NCBI GenBank assembly: GCA_018433345.1
Contig: JAHDRK010000036.1
Coordinates: 1 to 58,855 of the forward strand
Direction of reading: 5' to 3'
Source of the DNA: Syntrophobacterales bacterium
Lineage (GTDB): Bacteria > Desulfobacterota > Syntrophia > Syntrophales > UBA2210
Length of the DNA stretch: 58,855 nt
In this document: in pieces, positions 26,456 to 35,607 of the stretch
Numbering within the stretch: the first letter of the stretch is position 1
Layout of the letters: the number at the start of each line of letters is the position of its first letter
Translations under genes and position numbers: made by a program
The notes under the pieces: model-generated
Seen by the model: the letters and a program-made list of their open reading frames with translations, nothing else
Told to the model about the DNA's origin: nothing
Databases searched by the model: none

Positions 26456-26660
26456 ATGATTAAAGAAAAGAACCACCGGAAATGAACTGACAAGAAGAAG
26501 TTTCCCCAAGGCAGCGGGAGGCAAGGCGCCGACCGGGGATCACGGCGGCCCATTGCCGGCCGGACCGCAAGAGGCCTTCGCCGCCGACATGCCGGATAAA
26601 TGTGATTTCGCCTTTCTCCGGGTGGCGGGATGTGAACGTAGGCTGGGTGTTTGCGAATTT
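26456..26660 (+). pseudogene. decayed 5' end of a second Tat flavoprotein gene
   Basis: An intact ribosome site (GGAGGAG) and ATG at 26456 begin MIKEKNH and then hit a stop. One base off frame the sequence reads GNELTRRSFPKAAGG, then EAFAADMPDKCD, then DVNVGWV. This aligns position by position with the start of the intact protein at 24805 (TRRNFLKATGG, KAFGATTMPEKWD, DVVVVGA). Homology stops after the first FAD-binding strand. This is a frameshifted, truncated remnant of a tandem paralogue. Confidence 0.75.
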
Positions 26661-26695
26661 ATTGATAGTTTTTAAAGCAAAATAAGCCGTATTTT

Positions 26696-26835
26696 AAATG
26701 ATGAGTACTATGAACAATGACAAGGCTCTGAAGGGGTCGGAAACTTGTGAGGCGAGGTTTTCTAAAGGCGACGGATGGGGCCGCGGTGACCAGTGTGGCA
26801 TCAGGAGCGTTGCTCGCAGTCAGAATGGAACTTGA
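26696..26835 (+). pseudogene. second decayed Tat signal remnant
   Basis: In one frame this reads VRRGFLKATDGAA followed by VTSVASGALLAV and a stop, again matching the twin-arginine leader of the flavoprotein at 24805 (TRRNFLKATGGAT, AGVAAGTLLAD). Only the leader survives. With the previous remnant it shows at least two lost paralogues downstream of the intact gene. The rest of the 26317-26953 gap holds no other recognisable gene. Confidence 0.65.
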
Positions 26836-26953
26836 GTAAAATAGGAACTCTAGATAGCGATGGGGAGGGTTACATCTTCCCGCCGCCTCTCTAACATCAC
26901 GGTATCGCTTAATATCTACACCGGTTCGTGCCGGTTTACCCGTGGAGGCGCCT

Positions 26954-29353
26954 ATGAAAGACAATCGGATACATATGAGAAGATGGAGGGTGGCACGGAG
27001 TTGTTTCGTCATCCTTGCGGTGATTATTTCTTTAGCGTTCTTTCATGTCGAAGCCGGTGTAAAGGATTCATCCTGGGCAGCGGAACCCGAGCGTCTGATG
27101 ACAGTGCGGGGCGGAGACTGTGCAGCCTGTCACGGGAGCGACGATAAGCTGTCCGAGGGGCACCTGGATACGAAAGGGATGAGTCTAAAGCAGTGCCTTG
27201 CATGTCACGGGAAAGACGATCCGGCACTAACCAACACGCTGCCCTTGAGCCATACGCATCTGCTCAGCGGAGTCACCTGCAAGGCCTGTCACGGAGATGC
27301 GGATCCGCCCGAGTTCGTTGGCATCGACAAGTGCGTCACTTGTCATGATCTCGGTGAATTGGTGAATGCCACGGCTGGACACAGTGAGGCCAATCCCCAT
27401 GATTCTCATTACGGTCCCGAGTTGGATTGCGATCTGTGTCACCATGTTCATTCAGAGTCCGAGAATTTTTGCAATCAATGTCACGATTTTAGTTATGTCG
27501 TACCTTCACCGATCTTGAAACCAGGCAAGGCGTCCGTCGGGGTTGAACCAGCCGAACAAACCGAGGAAAAAAAAAGTGAAACGGTAACGGAAAATGCAAA
27601 GCAGGAACAAAATTGCCTGTCCTGTCATGGGAAGCCCGAATACGGCGAAAAGTTTGCGCAGTCGGCTCACGGGGTTCTGGCCTGCTCAACCTGTCACAGG
27701 GGCATCGATGACATAACTGCCCACATGAAAAAGGAGGAGAAACCTGCGCTTACGGACTGTGCGGGCTGTCACCGCGAGATCGCCGGGCTGTACGAGAATG
27801 ACGTGCATTTTCTGCGGGGCGGGATGTCCTGTGTCGACTGCCACGGTGATATCCATGTCCGCGTTAAGGATGAAGGCGTCTCAAAAAGAGCGGTCATAAA
27901 GCGATGTACAACCTGTCATGACGAGGAGACCTACTCTTTCCTGGGGCATGGGAACGCCGTTTTGGGTGGAAACGAAGACGCGGCGGCCTGTTCTGACTGT
28001 CACGGACTCCATGGCATACCGGCGTATGACGATACAGAGGGGGCGCAGAGATGGAAGCGCGAGGCATACACGATTGCCTGTATATCGTGCCACGACGATT
28101 CGGAATTGGTTGAACGGAACGACCTCAATCCCTTTGTAACGGCAGGATATTTAAACACCTACCACGGCAAGGTATTCAATCTCGGTTTCCCGGAGCAGGT
28201 GGCCGGGTGCCCCGATTGCCATAAAAGCCACAACATCCTACCCCAAGACGACCCGCGATCGGCAATCCATCCGAACAACCTGGAAAAAAGTTGCGCCCGG
28301 TGTCACAAGGGATTTCATCAGCGATTCTTGTCGTTTTATGCCCATCCCGATCCCGACGATCGGTCGAACTATCCGATTCTATACTGGGCTAATGTCTTCA
28401 TGATCGTCCTCTTGGCCTCGGTTTTCATTTTTTTCTGGACGCATATAGCTCTGTGGTGGAGAAAGGCCTACTGGGAAAAATGGCGGCAAAGGACGTCAGT
28501 CGAAAGAGAGACCTCCTCCGAAGAAGACGTGGTGTACGTCAGGCGTTTTTCGTGGCGTGATCGGATAATGCATCTGCTGCTGATCTTTTCCTTTTTCATG
28601 CTTGTCATGACAGGGTTCCCGCTCAAGTACCACGATGCTCCATGGGCGGTTGTTTTGCTCGGTCTTTGGGGTGGTCCGGAAGCGGCCGGATTTCTTCACA
28701 GGTTTGCTGCTGCCGTACTGTGGGGGCTCTTCCTTTATACATGCTGGCTGAGTCTGCGCTTTCTCTTCCCCGGCGGCCGGGTAAAGGGTTGGACGGGCAG
28801 ACTGTTTGGGCCGGAATCGCTGTTTTTCAATTTGAAGGACTGGGAAGATCTCAAGGGGATGTTTCGATGGTTCTTTGGGAAAGGGGAGATGCCGCGCTTC
28901 GAACGATGGACCTACTGGGAAAAATTCGATTTCTTTGCTGTCTTTTGGGGAATGTTCGTGATCGGTCTCTCCGGGTTGATCCTGTGGTTTCCCGAAAAAT
29001 CATCCTATATCTTGCCTGGTTGGATGATAAACATGGCGGTGGTGCTCCATTCTGAAGAGGCGTTTTTGGCGGCGATCTTTATTTTCACCGTTCACTTTTT
29101 CAACAATCATCTTGTGCCCAACAAGTTTCCCCTTGAACCGAACATTTTCACGGGGCGGTACAGCATATCGGCACTGAAAAAGGAGCGTCCCGAGGAGTAC
29201 GAGAGAATAATAGCCGAGAATCGCCTGGAGGAACTCAAGACCGAGCCGCCGGGCCCGCTCTGCCGTTTTGCATCGGCTGTTATCGGGATCGCATCGGTTT
29301 TGCTTGGTTTGTTGCTGACCGTTCTGATTTTCTGGGCGGCTCTTTGCTGGTAA
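26954..29353 (+). CDS. 15-haem cytochrome c fused to membrane cytochrome b
   Basis: This 799-residue protein has an N-terminal signal or anchor (about 10-35) and a periplasmic domain with 15 CXXCH motifs (CAACH through CARCH, about residues 50-455). The first six resemble the haem module of flavocytochrome c fumarate reductases. A membrane helix (about 478-500) follows, then a cytochrome b561/formate-dehydrogenase-gamma-like domain (about 530-720) with candidate haem b histidines in RIMHLLLIF, FLHRFAAA, VLHSEEAF and FTVHFFNNH. A final helix is near 775-797. It likely takes electrons from menaquinol via the b domain and passes them along the c haems to periplasmic flavoproteins. ATG 26954 has a GGAGG site six bases upstream; GTG 26942 is less likely. 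Confidence 0.88.
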   Translation: MKDNRIHMRRWRVARSCFVILAVIISLAFFHVEAGVKDSSWAAEPERLMTVRGGDCAACHGSDDKLSEGHLDTKGMSLKQCLACHGKDDPALTNTLPLSHTHLLSGVTCKACHGDADPPEFVGIDKCVTCHDLGELVNATAGHSEANPHDSHYGPELDCDLCHHVHSESENFCNQCHDFSYVVPSPILKPGKASVGVEPAEQTEEKKSETVTENAKQEQNCLSCHGKPEYGEKFAQSAHGVLACSTCHRGIDDITAHMKKEEKPALTDCAGCHREIAGLYENDVHFLRGGMSCVDCHGDIHVRVKDEGVSKRAVIKRCTTCHDEETYSFLGHGNAVLGGNEDAAACSDCHGLHGIPAYDDTEGAQRWKREAYTIACISCHDDSELVERNDLNPFVTAGYLNTYHGKVFNLGFPEQVAGCPDCHKSHNILPQDDPRSAIHPNNLEKSCARCHKGFHQRFLSFYAHPDPDDRSNYPILYWANVFMIVLLASVFIFFWTHIALWWRKAYWEKWRQRTSVERETSSEEDVVYVRRFSWRDRIMHLLLIFSFFMLVMTGFPLKYHDAPWAVVLLGLWGGPEAAGFLHRFAAAVLWGLFLYTCWLSLRFLFPGGRVKGWTGRLFGPESLFFNLKDWEDLKGMFRWFFGKGEMPRFERWTYWEKFDFFAVFWGMFVIGLSGLILWFPEKSSYILPGWMINMAVVLHSEEAFLAAIFIFTVHFFNNHLVPNKFPLEPNIFTGRYSISALKKERPEEYERIIAENRLEELKTEPPGPLCRFASAVIGIASVLLGLLLTVLIFWAALCW

Positions 29354-29403
29354 TTGAGAAATAAACACCGTCAAGAAAAGGCATGAACAAGTTACTGGTT
29401 GAG

Positions 29404-29443
29404 ACTGAGGCAGGGAGAGTGTTCTTCCCCTGCCTCAGTTTGT
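29404..29443 (+). terminator. strong intrinsic terminator after cytochrome gene
   Basis: ACTGAGGCAGGG (29404-29415) and CCCTGCCTCAGT (29428-29439) form a perfect 12-pair stem with a 12-base loop, followed by TTGT. The T-tract is short but the stem is strong. It separates the multihaem gene from resB, implying a second promoter for resB-ccsA. Confidence 0.6.
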
Positions 29444-29575
29444 CATGACAGGCGAAGAAACTTGGTTTTTTTGACCAACAGGCCCCGGTCTTGAGAATCC
29501 CGCCTGCCGTCTTTCCCTGAGATTGAAAATGTTACACGAGAATTTTTTTACAACAAAGAGCTGACACACTTCATC

Positions 29576-30898
29576 ATGAAGAAAATTTTAAAAGCCCTGG
29601 CCTCGGTAAAACTGACGCTTTTTCTTTTTCTGGCGCTGGTTGTGATCTGCGTTCTCGGGACCCTGGTACCCCAGGGACTTCCCGTGGAACATTACAGGGA
29701 AGCGTACGGTCCGGGCATGGCATCTTTCATCGAATTTTTTCATATCTACGACCTGTACCGTTCATGGTGGTTCACCGTCCTTCTTTTTTTCTTCGCCGTC
29801 AACATCGCGGCCTGTGCGGCAAGATGGGCGCCCGGCATTCTCAAGCGTGCCTTTTCACAGGACAAAATAGGAGACGGCGGGGTATTTGAAAACGCTCCCG
29901 TAAAGAGGAGCTTTAAGGGTTTCAACGAAGTAGAGCATGATGTGGAGCAGGCCCGTTCGCTAATTCAATCTGTCGTAGGCAAACCGAAGGTAATGAGCCG
30001 GGATGGAAAAACTTACCTGTTCGCTGAAAAAGGGCGCTATGCGCGGGTTGGAGTGGTCGCCGTCCATGTCAGCATTCTCGTGATTCTCGGTGGAGGATTG
30101 GTTGGTTCAATTTGGGGGTTCAGCGGACAGATGAAGATCGTCGAGGGATCGTGGTCAAACAGGATAGAACTTTCGGGCGGGGGGACCAAGACCCTTCCCT
30201 TCGCCTTGGCCTGCGACGAGTTTTCCCTTTCTTTTTATGAAAACGGCATGCCCCGCGAATATCGGTCTGAAGTGGCGATCCTCGAAAATGGAGAGAGGGT
30301 TCTCTCCGCAACTATCAGGGTAAACGAGCCTTTGAAGTATGGGGGCTTGAAGTTCTGCCAGGCGACCTACGGGATAGCCGAGGCGACTGGTTTTGTGATA
30401 GCTGTCGCGGACGAGGGCGATGGAGATGAGAACTTCCTGGTCCTGGAGCTGATGAAAAAGGTTCCCTTGCCGGGCAACGAGGTCTCGGTTGCGGCGGCCC
30501 GGTTCGCTCCCGATTTACAGGGGAGGGGCCCTGCCTTGATGGCTGTACTGATCCGCCCTGGGATGCCCCATGACATATTTTGGATTATACAAGGCGAACC
30601 GATCAGTCACGGCGGATACATCTTCGATTTCAAGGATTTCGAGGTTCGATTCTATACAGGCATACAGGTGAGCGGTGATCCCGGTGTTCCACTGGTCTGG
30701 ACAGGGTTTTTCATGATTCTGGCAGGTTTCACCGTTTGTCTGTCGGGTCCCCATCGGCGGGTCTGGGTGCGGATTACTCCGTCGGAAGAGGGTGGAAACA
30801 TCTTGATTGCCGCCGATCCCGGCAGGAACAGAAAAGGATTCGAGGAACGCCTCGACGAAGCGTGTCGGGTGGCCTTTGCCGAGGGACTTCATGGATGA
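29576..30898 (+). CDS. resB: cytochrome c biogenesis protein ResB
   Basis: This 440-residue protein is one half of the system II cytochrome c synthase. The N-terminus has LASVKLTLFLFLALVVICVLGTLVPQG, typical of ResB/Ccs1, followed by another membrane helix near 60-80, a third near 155-175, a large periplasmic domain and a C-terminal helix near 375-395. With CcsA it exports haem and ligates it to CXXCH motifs. Its 3' end overlaps ccsA by eight bases. Location next to a 15-haem cytochrome suggests it helps mature that protein. Confidence 0.9.
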   Translation: MKKILKALASVKLTLFLFLALVVICVLGTLVPQGLPVEHYREAYGPGMASFIEFFHIYDLYRSWWFTVLLFFFAVNIAACAARWAPGILKRAFSQDKIGDGGVFENAPVKRSFKGFNEVEHDVEQARSLIQSVVGKPKVMSRDGKTYLFAEKGRYARVGVVAVHVSILVILGGGLVGSIWGFSGQMKIVEGSWSNRIELSGGGTKTLPFALACDEFSLSFYENGMPREYRSEVAILENGERVLSATIRVNEPLKYGGLKFCQATYGIAEATGFVIAVADEGDGDENFLVLELMKKVPLPGNEVSVAAARFAPDLQGRGPALMAVLIRPGMPHDIFWIIQGEPISHGGYIFDFKDFEVRFYTGIQVSGDPGVPLVWTGFFMILAGFTVCLSGPHRRVWVRITPSEEGGNILIAADPGRNRKGFEERLDEACRVAFAEGLHG

Positions 30899-31718
30899 TA
30901 CCTATCTTATCAGCATAACGACATTTGTATATTTCGCCGCCGCGCTTATTTATACTGTCTCCACCGTGTTCGGACGTCGGCGGGTGGAACGGTTTGCAAC
31001 TGTTGTAGCGGCGGCCGGATTCATTATCCATACCGGGGCAATAATCACACGGTGGGCCCTGTCACACCGCATGGGAATCGGACACGTTCCATTGGCGAAC
31101 TTTTACGAGTCGCTGGTCTTTTTCTCGTGGTCCCTCGCCGTGGTGCTCCTATGTGTACAAGTAAGGTACAAAAACGGGGTTATAGGCGCCGTTATCTCTC
31201 TTTTTGCCTTTATTCCCCTGGCCTATGCCTCCCTCTCAGGGGCGGTGGACACGCGCATACAACCGTTGATCCCGGCACTGCAAAGCAACTGGCTTATAAG
31301 TCACGTGATCAGTGCCTTTCTTGCCTACGCCTGCTTTGCAGCTTCCTTTGCCGCCGCCGTGCTCTATCTCTTTGCAAGTAAGCCGCGAGGCCGCATTGCC
31401 GCATACCTTCCTCCCCCGAAGTTCTTTGACGAACTTGCCTACAGGTTCGTATCCATTGGTTTTCCACTCCTGACATTGGGAATTATAACAGGTGCCGTAT
31501 GGGCCGATGCGGCCTGGGGCAGGTACTGGGGGTGGGATCCCAAGGAAACGTGGTCGCTCATAACATGGATGATCTACGGCGCCTACATCCACGCCGGCCT
31601 GGTGAGGGGCTGGAGGGGAAAGCCGATGGCCCTCATCTCGATCGCAGGTTTTGTGGCGGTTATCTTCACTTATCTGGGGGTGAACTACGTACTCTCGGGA
31701 CTTCACAGTTATATTTAA
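30891..31718 (+). CDS. ccsA: cytochrome c biogenesis protein CcsA/ResC
   Basis: This 275-residue membrane protein has about eight helices and the haem-handling signature WGRYWGWDPKETWSLITW (WWD domain) near residues 203-220. Flanking histidines, for example in LISHVISAF and AYIHAGLV, are typical of haem ligands in this family. It is the haem-channel partner of ResB. ATG 30891 overlaps the end of resB; an in-frame extension further upstream is not used. Confidence 0.93.
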   Translation: MDDTYLISITTFVYFAAALIYTVSTVFGRRRVERFATVVAAAGFIIHTGAIITRWALSHRMGIGHVPLANFYESLVFFSWSLAVVLLCVQVRYKNGVIGAVISLFAFIPLAYASLSGAVDTRIQPLIPALQSNWLISHVISAFLAYACFAASFAAAVLYLFASKPRGRIAAYLPPPKFFDELAYRFVSIGFPLLTLGIITGAVWADAAWGRYWGWDPKETWSLITWMIYGAYIHAGLVRGWRGKPMALISIAGFVAVIFTYLGVNYVLSGLHSYI

Positions 31719-31771
31719 TTTAACCGAGGACTTTTTAGAGTCTGCAAATCAAAGAGTTAGGAGGTTCAACC

Positions 31772-33268
31772 ATGATTGGAAAGAAATTATTTGTTTTGGT
31801 TGCGATACTCACCTTTGTCATGGCTGGTCAGGCGCCGGTTGTAGCCGAGACGACATCAACGGACGTCGTTGTCGTGGGTGCGGGTGCCGCGGGATTGGCT
31901 GCGGCCGTCACGGCCGCCGAAGGAGGCGCGAAGGTCGTTTTGCTGGAAAAGATGCCTACAGTCGGCGGAACGACCAACTTTGCCGAAGGTGTCTTTGCAG
32001 TTGAAAGCCGCCTGCAGCGGGAAAAAAATATCGCTTGCAGCCGCGACGATTTATTCAAATACCTGATGGAATACACTCACTGGCGCGCCAACGCCCGGCT
32101 GGCCCGGGCTTTCATCGATAAGTCCGCGGAAACCATCGAGTGGCTGGAGGATCGAGGCGTTGTATTCAAAGAGCCGGCGGCCAATTATCCCGGCGGTCTC
32201 ATGACGTGGCATATCGTGGAAGGGCGCGGCAAGTCGCTGGCTCAGGCACTTTATGACAGGGCCAGGGAAAAAGGCGTGACGGTTATGCTCAGGACAGCCG
32301 GTAAAGAGTTGATAAAGGACGATGACGGCCGCATCTCCGGGATCATTGCTGAAGGCGCCGGCGGCAAAAAAATCAAAATCGACAGTAGGGTCGTAATCAT
32401 TGCCACCGGTGGATACATCAACAACAAGGAAATGTTGGATAAATATACGGCCTTTGGCAGAGACATCATCCCGGTGGGTAATGTCGGCAAAAACGGCGAG
32501 GGCATCCTGATGGCCTGGGCGGCGGGCGCCGACGAATTCGGCACGGAGGTGCTGCAGCTTTATCGCCCCGGCATCCCCGGGGAGGGTCCGGAATCGCACC
32601 TCAACGCTCCCGCCCGTCAGCCCTATCTCTGGGTAAACAAGCTGGGAGACCGTTTCTGCGACGAAAGCATTATCTTCTCATGGCCCTTTGCGGGTAACGC
32701 CCTTGCCAACCAGCCCGGACGCGTCATGTATGTCATTATCGATGAGAACACGAAAAAGTACATGATAGAAAAAGGCATCGATGTGGGCGTGGGTGTGATG
32801 GTTCCCGTGGCTACCAAGCTGACCAACCTGGAGAGCGATATAAAACGCGGCCTTGATAAGGGCTTTGTTTTCGCGGCCTCTTCCATAGGAGAACTTGCGG
32901 AAAAAATCGGAGCGCCGCCGGCGCGACTACAGGCCACCGTGGAGGAGTACAACAAGATGGCCGATCAAAACAAGGATACCCTTTTCGCTAAAGATCCCAA
33001 ATACCTTCAGCCGGTCAGGACGGCCGACTTTTACGCCTTTAAAGCCGTTCCTTTCGCCTTGGGCACCCTCGGCGGTATTAAGATCAATCATAAAACCGAG
33101 GTCTTGGACAAAGGCCAAGAGGCTATCCCAGGTTTGTACGCCGTTGGGAACGACGCGGGAGGCATGTACGGCGACAGCTACGACGTGGTTCTTGCGGGGA
33201 GCACCCTCGGTTTTGCCGTCAATTCCGGGCGTATCGCCGGTGAAAACGCCTTGGAGTATCTAAAATAA
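31772..33268 (+). CDS. Sec-exported FAD-dependent fumarate-reductase-like flavoprotein
   Basis: This 498-residue paralogue of the protein at 24805 uses a Sec-type signal peptide (LFVLVAILTFVMAGQAPVVAE) instead of a Tat leader. It contains the FAD motif DVVVVGAGAAGLAAAVTAAEGG and the C-terminal IPGLYAVGNDAGGMYGDSYD and STLGFAVNSGRIAG. The histidine of GGVHG is Tyr here (GGMYG), the TRD arginine region reads RFCDESIIFSW, and the HGANRLGG arginine is absent. A non-fumarate unsaturated substrate is therefore likely. It is 53 bases after ccsA with a good AGGAGG site, so it probably shares that transcript. It has no haem of its own. Confidence 0.85.
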   Translation: MIGKKLFVLVAILTFVMAGQAPVVAETTSTDVVVVGAGAAGLAAAVTAAEGGAKVVLLEKMPTVGGTTNFAEGVFAVESRLQREKNIACSRDDLFKYLMEYTHWRANARLARAFIDKSAETIEWLEDRGVVFKEPAANYPGGLMTWHIVEGRGKSLAQALYDRAREKGVTVMLRTAGKELIKDDDGRISGIIAEGAGGKKIKIDSRVVIIATGGYINNKEMLDKYTAFGRDIIPVGNVGKNGEGILMAWAAGADEFGTEVLQLYRPGIPGEGPESHLNAPARQPYLWVNKLGDRFCDESIIFSWPFAGNALANQPGRVMYVIIDENTKKYMIEKGIDVGVGVMVPVATKLTNLESDIKRGLDKGFVFAASSIGELAEKIGAPPARLQATVEEYNKMADQNKDTLFAKDPKYLQPVRTADFYAFKAVPFALGTLGGIKINHKTEVLDKGQEAIPGLYAVGNDAGGMYGDSYDVVLAGSTLGFAVNSGRIAGENALEYLK

Positions 33269-33295
33269 TGATATGCCCATGGTAACATCGGATCT

Positions 33296-33330
33296 GCCGG
33301 AGAAGCGTAGTAACTACGGTTCTCTCCGGC
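33296..33330 (+). terminator. hairpin after second flavoprotein gene
   Basis: GCCGGAGAA pairs with TTCTCTCCGGC (one bulge) around an inner GTAGT-A-ACTAC stem. It lies 28 bases after the flavoprotein stop and before the MFS gene. It has no T-run, so it may be a rho-type or attenuating structure rather than a classical terminator. Confidence 0.35.
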
Positions 33331-33370
33331 TGGTCCACGATTTCCCTGCCGGGTTTGCCGGACGTGGAGC

Positions 33371-34546
33371 ATGACCAGTCCAAGAAAATTAGACATATTT
33401 CAGGGCCTGTTTGTTGTAGTTTTTGCCGTAACGCTCGGTTTCTCGGTGGTTAATCCGTTTTTTTCCGTTTACGTAAAAACACTTACGGAACGGGGATTGT
33501 TCATCGCGCTTGTCTTTTCAGGGTTTTTCCTGGCAAAGGTTATCTTTACTCCGTTTTTGTGCAGGAGGTCTGATTTTGCGGACAGGAGAATTTTCATCTT
33601 TGCCGGCCTCGTATTGCACACGATTGTCGCCTTTTTCTTTTTTCTCTTGCCGGAGAACGTGTTTTTCATCATTGTTTTACGGTTCCTCCAGGGTGTGGCC
33701 ACGGCCATGGTCCGTCCCGTCGCACAGGCGATCGTCGGTGACATTTCTCCTGAAAATCACGAGGGAACCTCAATGGGCACCTTCGATGTATCCTTCTACA
33801 TAGCCGCCGGAATCGGTCCCCTGCTAGGCGGGGCGGTGGGTGACATCATTGGATATAGGGGTATATTCGGGATACTTTTGTTGTTGTGTTTCATCGCGCT
33901 TCTTGTCTTGCTTGCAACTATGAGAGGGGGAACCCGGAGCTGTGCGAATCACATCGGTGACGTCAAGGAGGTAAAAACTGTTTTCGAAAATCCGAGATTG
34001 CAGGGGCTCTTCCCCTACATATTAACAAGGTCTTTCGGTATCGTTATCATGCCGGTCTTTCTTCCATTATTGCTTTATACCCGTTTTCATACCAATCACT
34101 TGGAAATCGGGATCTGCATCGCGGCGGGTCCCATTACCACGGCCTTGCTGCTCCGAGGAACGGGAAAACTTTCGGATCGTTGGAATCGCAAAACACTGGT
34201 AGCAGCGGGAGGTGTCGCGAGCGGGCTTTTTATGCTTTGTGTCCCGCTTGTGCAAAGTTTTTGGTTGATCGTGATTCTCTGCGTTTTACTGGCTTGCTCA
34301 AGCGCACTTTCCTTGCCCGCCAGCACCGCATTGCTGGTGGAAGAGGGCCGGGTCCACGGCCTGGGGTATACTATGGGACTTTTTCACACCGCCATGAATA
34401 TCGGATTCTTCCTGGGACTGATTATAGCGGGATTGTTGATGGACACCTTGGGAATTAGCAGCATTTTCTTTGCTGCCGGTTTGTTGGTCATGCTGGGGAC
34501 TTTGTTCTTTGTCCTCCGCCTCCACGGCATGGCGTGGGAACTATGA
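33371..34546 (+). CDS. MFS transporter
   Basis: This 391-residue protein has about 12 hydrophobic helices and no signal peptide. The loop 2-3 region FLCRRSDFADRRIFIFAG resembles the G-x-x-x-D-R-x-G-R-R/K MFS signature, and a second copy occurs as GKLSDRWNRKTL after helix 8. These are typical of drug/H+ antiporter-like MFS proteins. Substrate is not evident. It lies after the flavoprotein gene, so it could carry that enzyme's substrate or product, but a hairpin separates them. Confidence 0.85.
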   Translation: MTSPRKLDIFQGLFVVVFAVTLGFSVVNPFFSVYVKTLTERGLFIALVFSGFFLAKVIFTPFLCRRSDFADRRIFIFAGLVLHTIVAFFFFLLPENVFFIIVLRFLQGVATAMVRPVAQAIVGDISPENHEGTSMGTFDVSFYIAAGIGPLLGGAVGDIIGYRGIFGILLLLCFIALLVLLATMRGGTRSCANHIGDVKEVKTVFENPRLQGLFPYILTRSFGIVIMPVFLPLLLYTRFHTNHLEIGICIAAGPITTALLLRGTGKLSDRWNRKTLVAAGGVASGLFMLCVPLVQSFWLIVILCVLLACSSALSLPASTALLVEEGRVHGLGYTMGLFHTAMNIGFFLGLIIAGLLMDTLGISSIFFAAGLLVMLGTLFFVLRLHGMAWEL

Positions 34547-34798
34547 TGATCTCTCTGCAAACTCTCTTGTGATTTCAACCGCCGAATCGGTTTTTATGAA
34601 CCATGAGGTTCTCCCGAACTTGTTGAAGGGCAGGACGCGAAGAGGGTGCAGGATGTATTCCATGTTTTGAGGATCTTGTCGAGTGATGAAAGGGGAACGT
34701 TGATTATAGCCCTCTCGCGGTTATAATCCGGACTTAAAGTAAGGTTTGTGTATTATATATATTTTTGATCCAAGGAAAAAACAATATGGAGGTGTGGT

Positions 34799-35374
34799 AT
34801 GAAGGTAGCTGGTTTCAACGGTAGTCCGCGTAAGGACGGCAATACCGCCTTGATGATCGAGGCGGTTTTTGAGGAACTTAGGAAAGAGGGGGTGGAAACG
34901 GAGCTTGTCCATGTAGCCCGCGGGCCGGTCCGGGGGTGCAAGGGTTGTCTCACGTGTGCGAAAAAGTTGAACAGGCGTTGTGTTGTCGATGATGATATAG
35001 TAAACGAATGCATTGAAAAGATGATTGATGCAGACGGTATCATCCTTGGGTCACCCACCTATTTCACCGACGTCACTGCCGAGATGAAGGCGCTTATTGA
35101 CCGGGCGGGAATGGTTTCGATAGTCAACGGCGGCATCTTAAAACATAAAGTGGGAGGAGCGGTCACGGCGGTGCGAAGAGGTGGAGCGATACATACCTTC
35201 GACACCATGAACCACTTCCTTCATTACATGCAGATGTTCCTGGTGGGCGCCAGTTATTGGAACATGGCCTATGGATTCAAGGCGGGCGAGGTGAAGGAGG
35301 ATGGGGAAGGAATGGCCAACATGAAATCGCTTGGTGAAAACATGGCATTCCTGCTCCGAAAGCTTAAAGGATGA
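34799..35374 (+). CDS. NADPH-dependent FMN reductase / iron-sulfur flavoprotein-like
   Basis: This 191-residue flavodoxin-fold protein starts MKVAGFNGSPRKDGNTA, the FMN-phosphate loop. It has CKGCLTCAKK (around 48-57), a cysteine motif seen in iron-sulfur flavoproteins, and GSPTYFTDVTAEMKALIDR for the flavin ring. It would be a cytoplasmic FMN oxidoreductase. Only three closely spaced cysteines plus a later RRCVVDD cysteine are visible, so cluster binding is possible but not assured. Preceded by GGAGGTG. Confidence 0.85.
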   Translation: MKVAGFNGSPRKDGNTALMIEAVFEELRKEGVETELVHVARGPVRGCKGCLTCAKKLNRRCVVDDDIVNECIEKMIDADGIILGSPTYFTDVTAEMKALIDRAGMVSIVNGGILKHKVGGAVTAVRRGGAIHTFDTMNHFLHYMQMFLVGASYWNMAYGFKAGEVKEDGEGMANMKSLGENMAFLLRKLKG

Positions 35375-35607
35375 TGGAACGGCCGATTATGGTTTTCCCG
35401 CGGGTGCCCCTGCCTTTCTGGAAAAGCGGGCAAGAAATTACATTTTCGAGAAAATTATCATAACGATAATTTATTGGTTTCCTCGATGCGAAAAAGTGAT
35501 ATGTTCCGGAAACAATTGCCGGATAGTCGATTACACGGGGATTGTGGGATCGTCTTTAAGTGCTTGAGGTTGGTAATAAACTTATATCATTGTCAAAAGG
35601 AGAAAAC

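Noticed and set aside
26696..26835. A 42-codon frame starting MSTMNNDKAL as a real small gene.
   Set aside because: It has no good ribosome site, and a different frame of the same bases matches the Tat leader of the upstream gene, so it is a remnant.
29404..29443. A REP-type repeat at this strong hairpin.
   Set aside because: No second copy was noticed in the window and its position directly after a gene fits a terminator.
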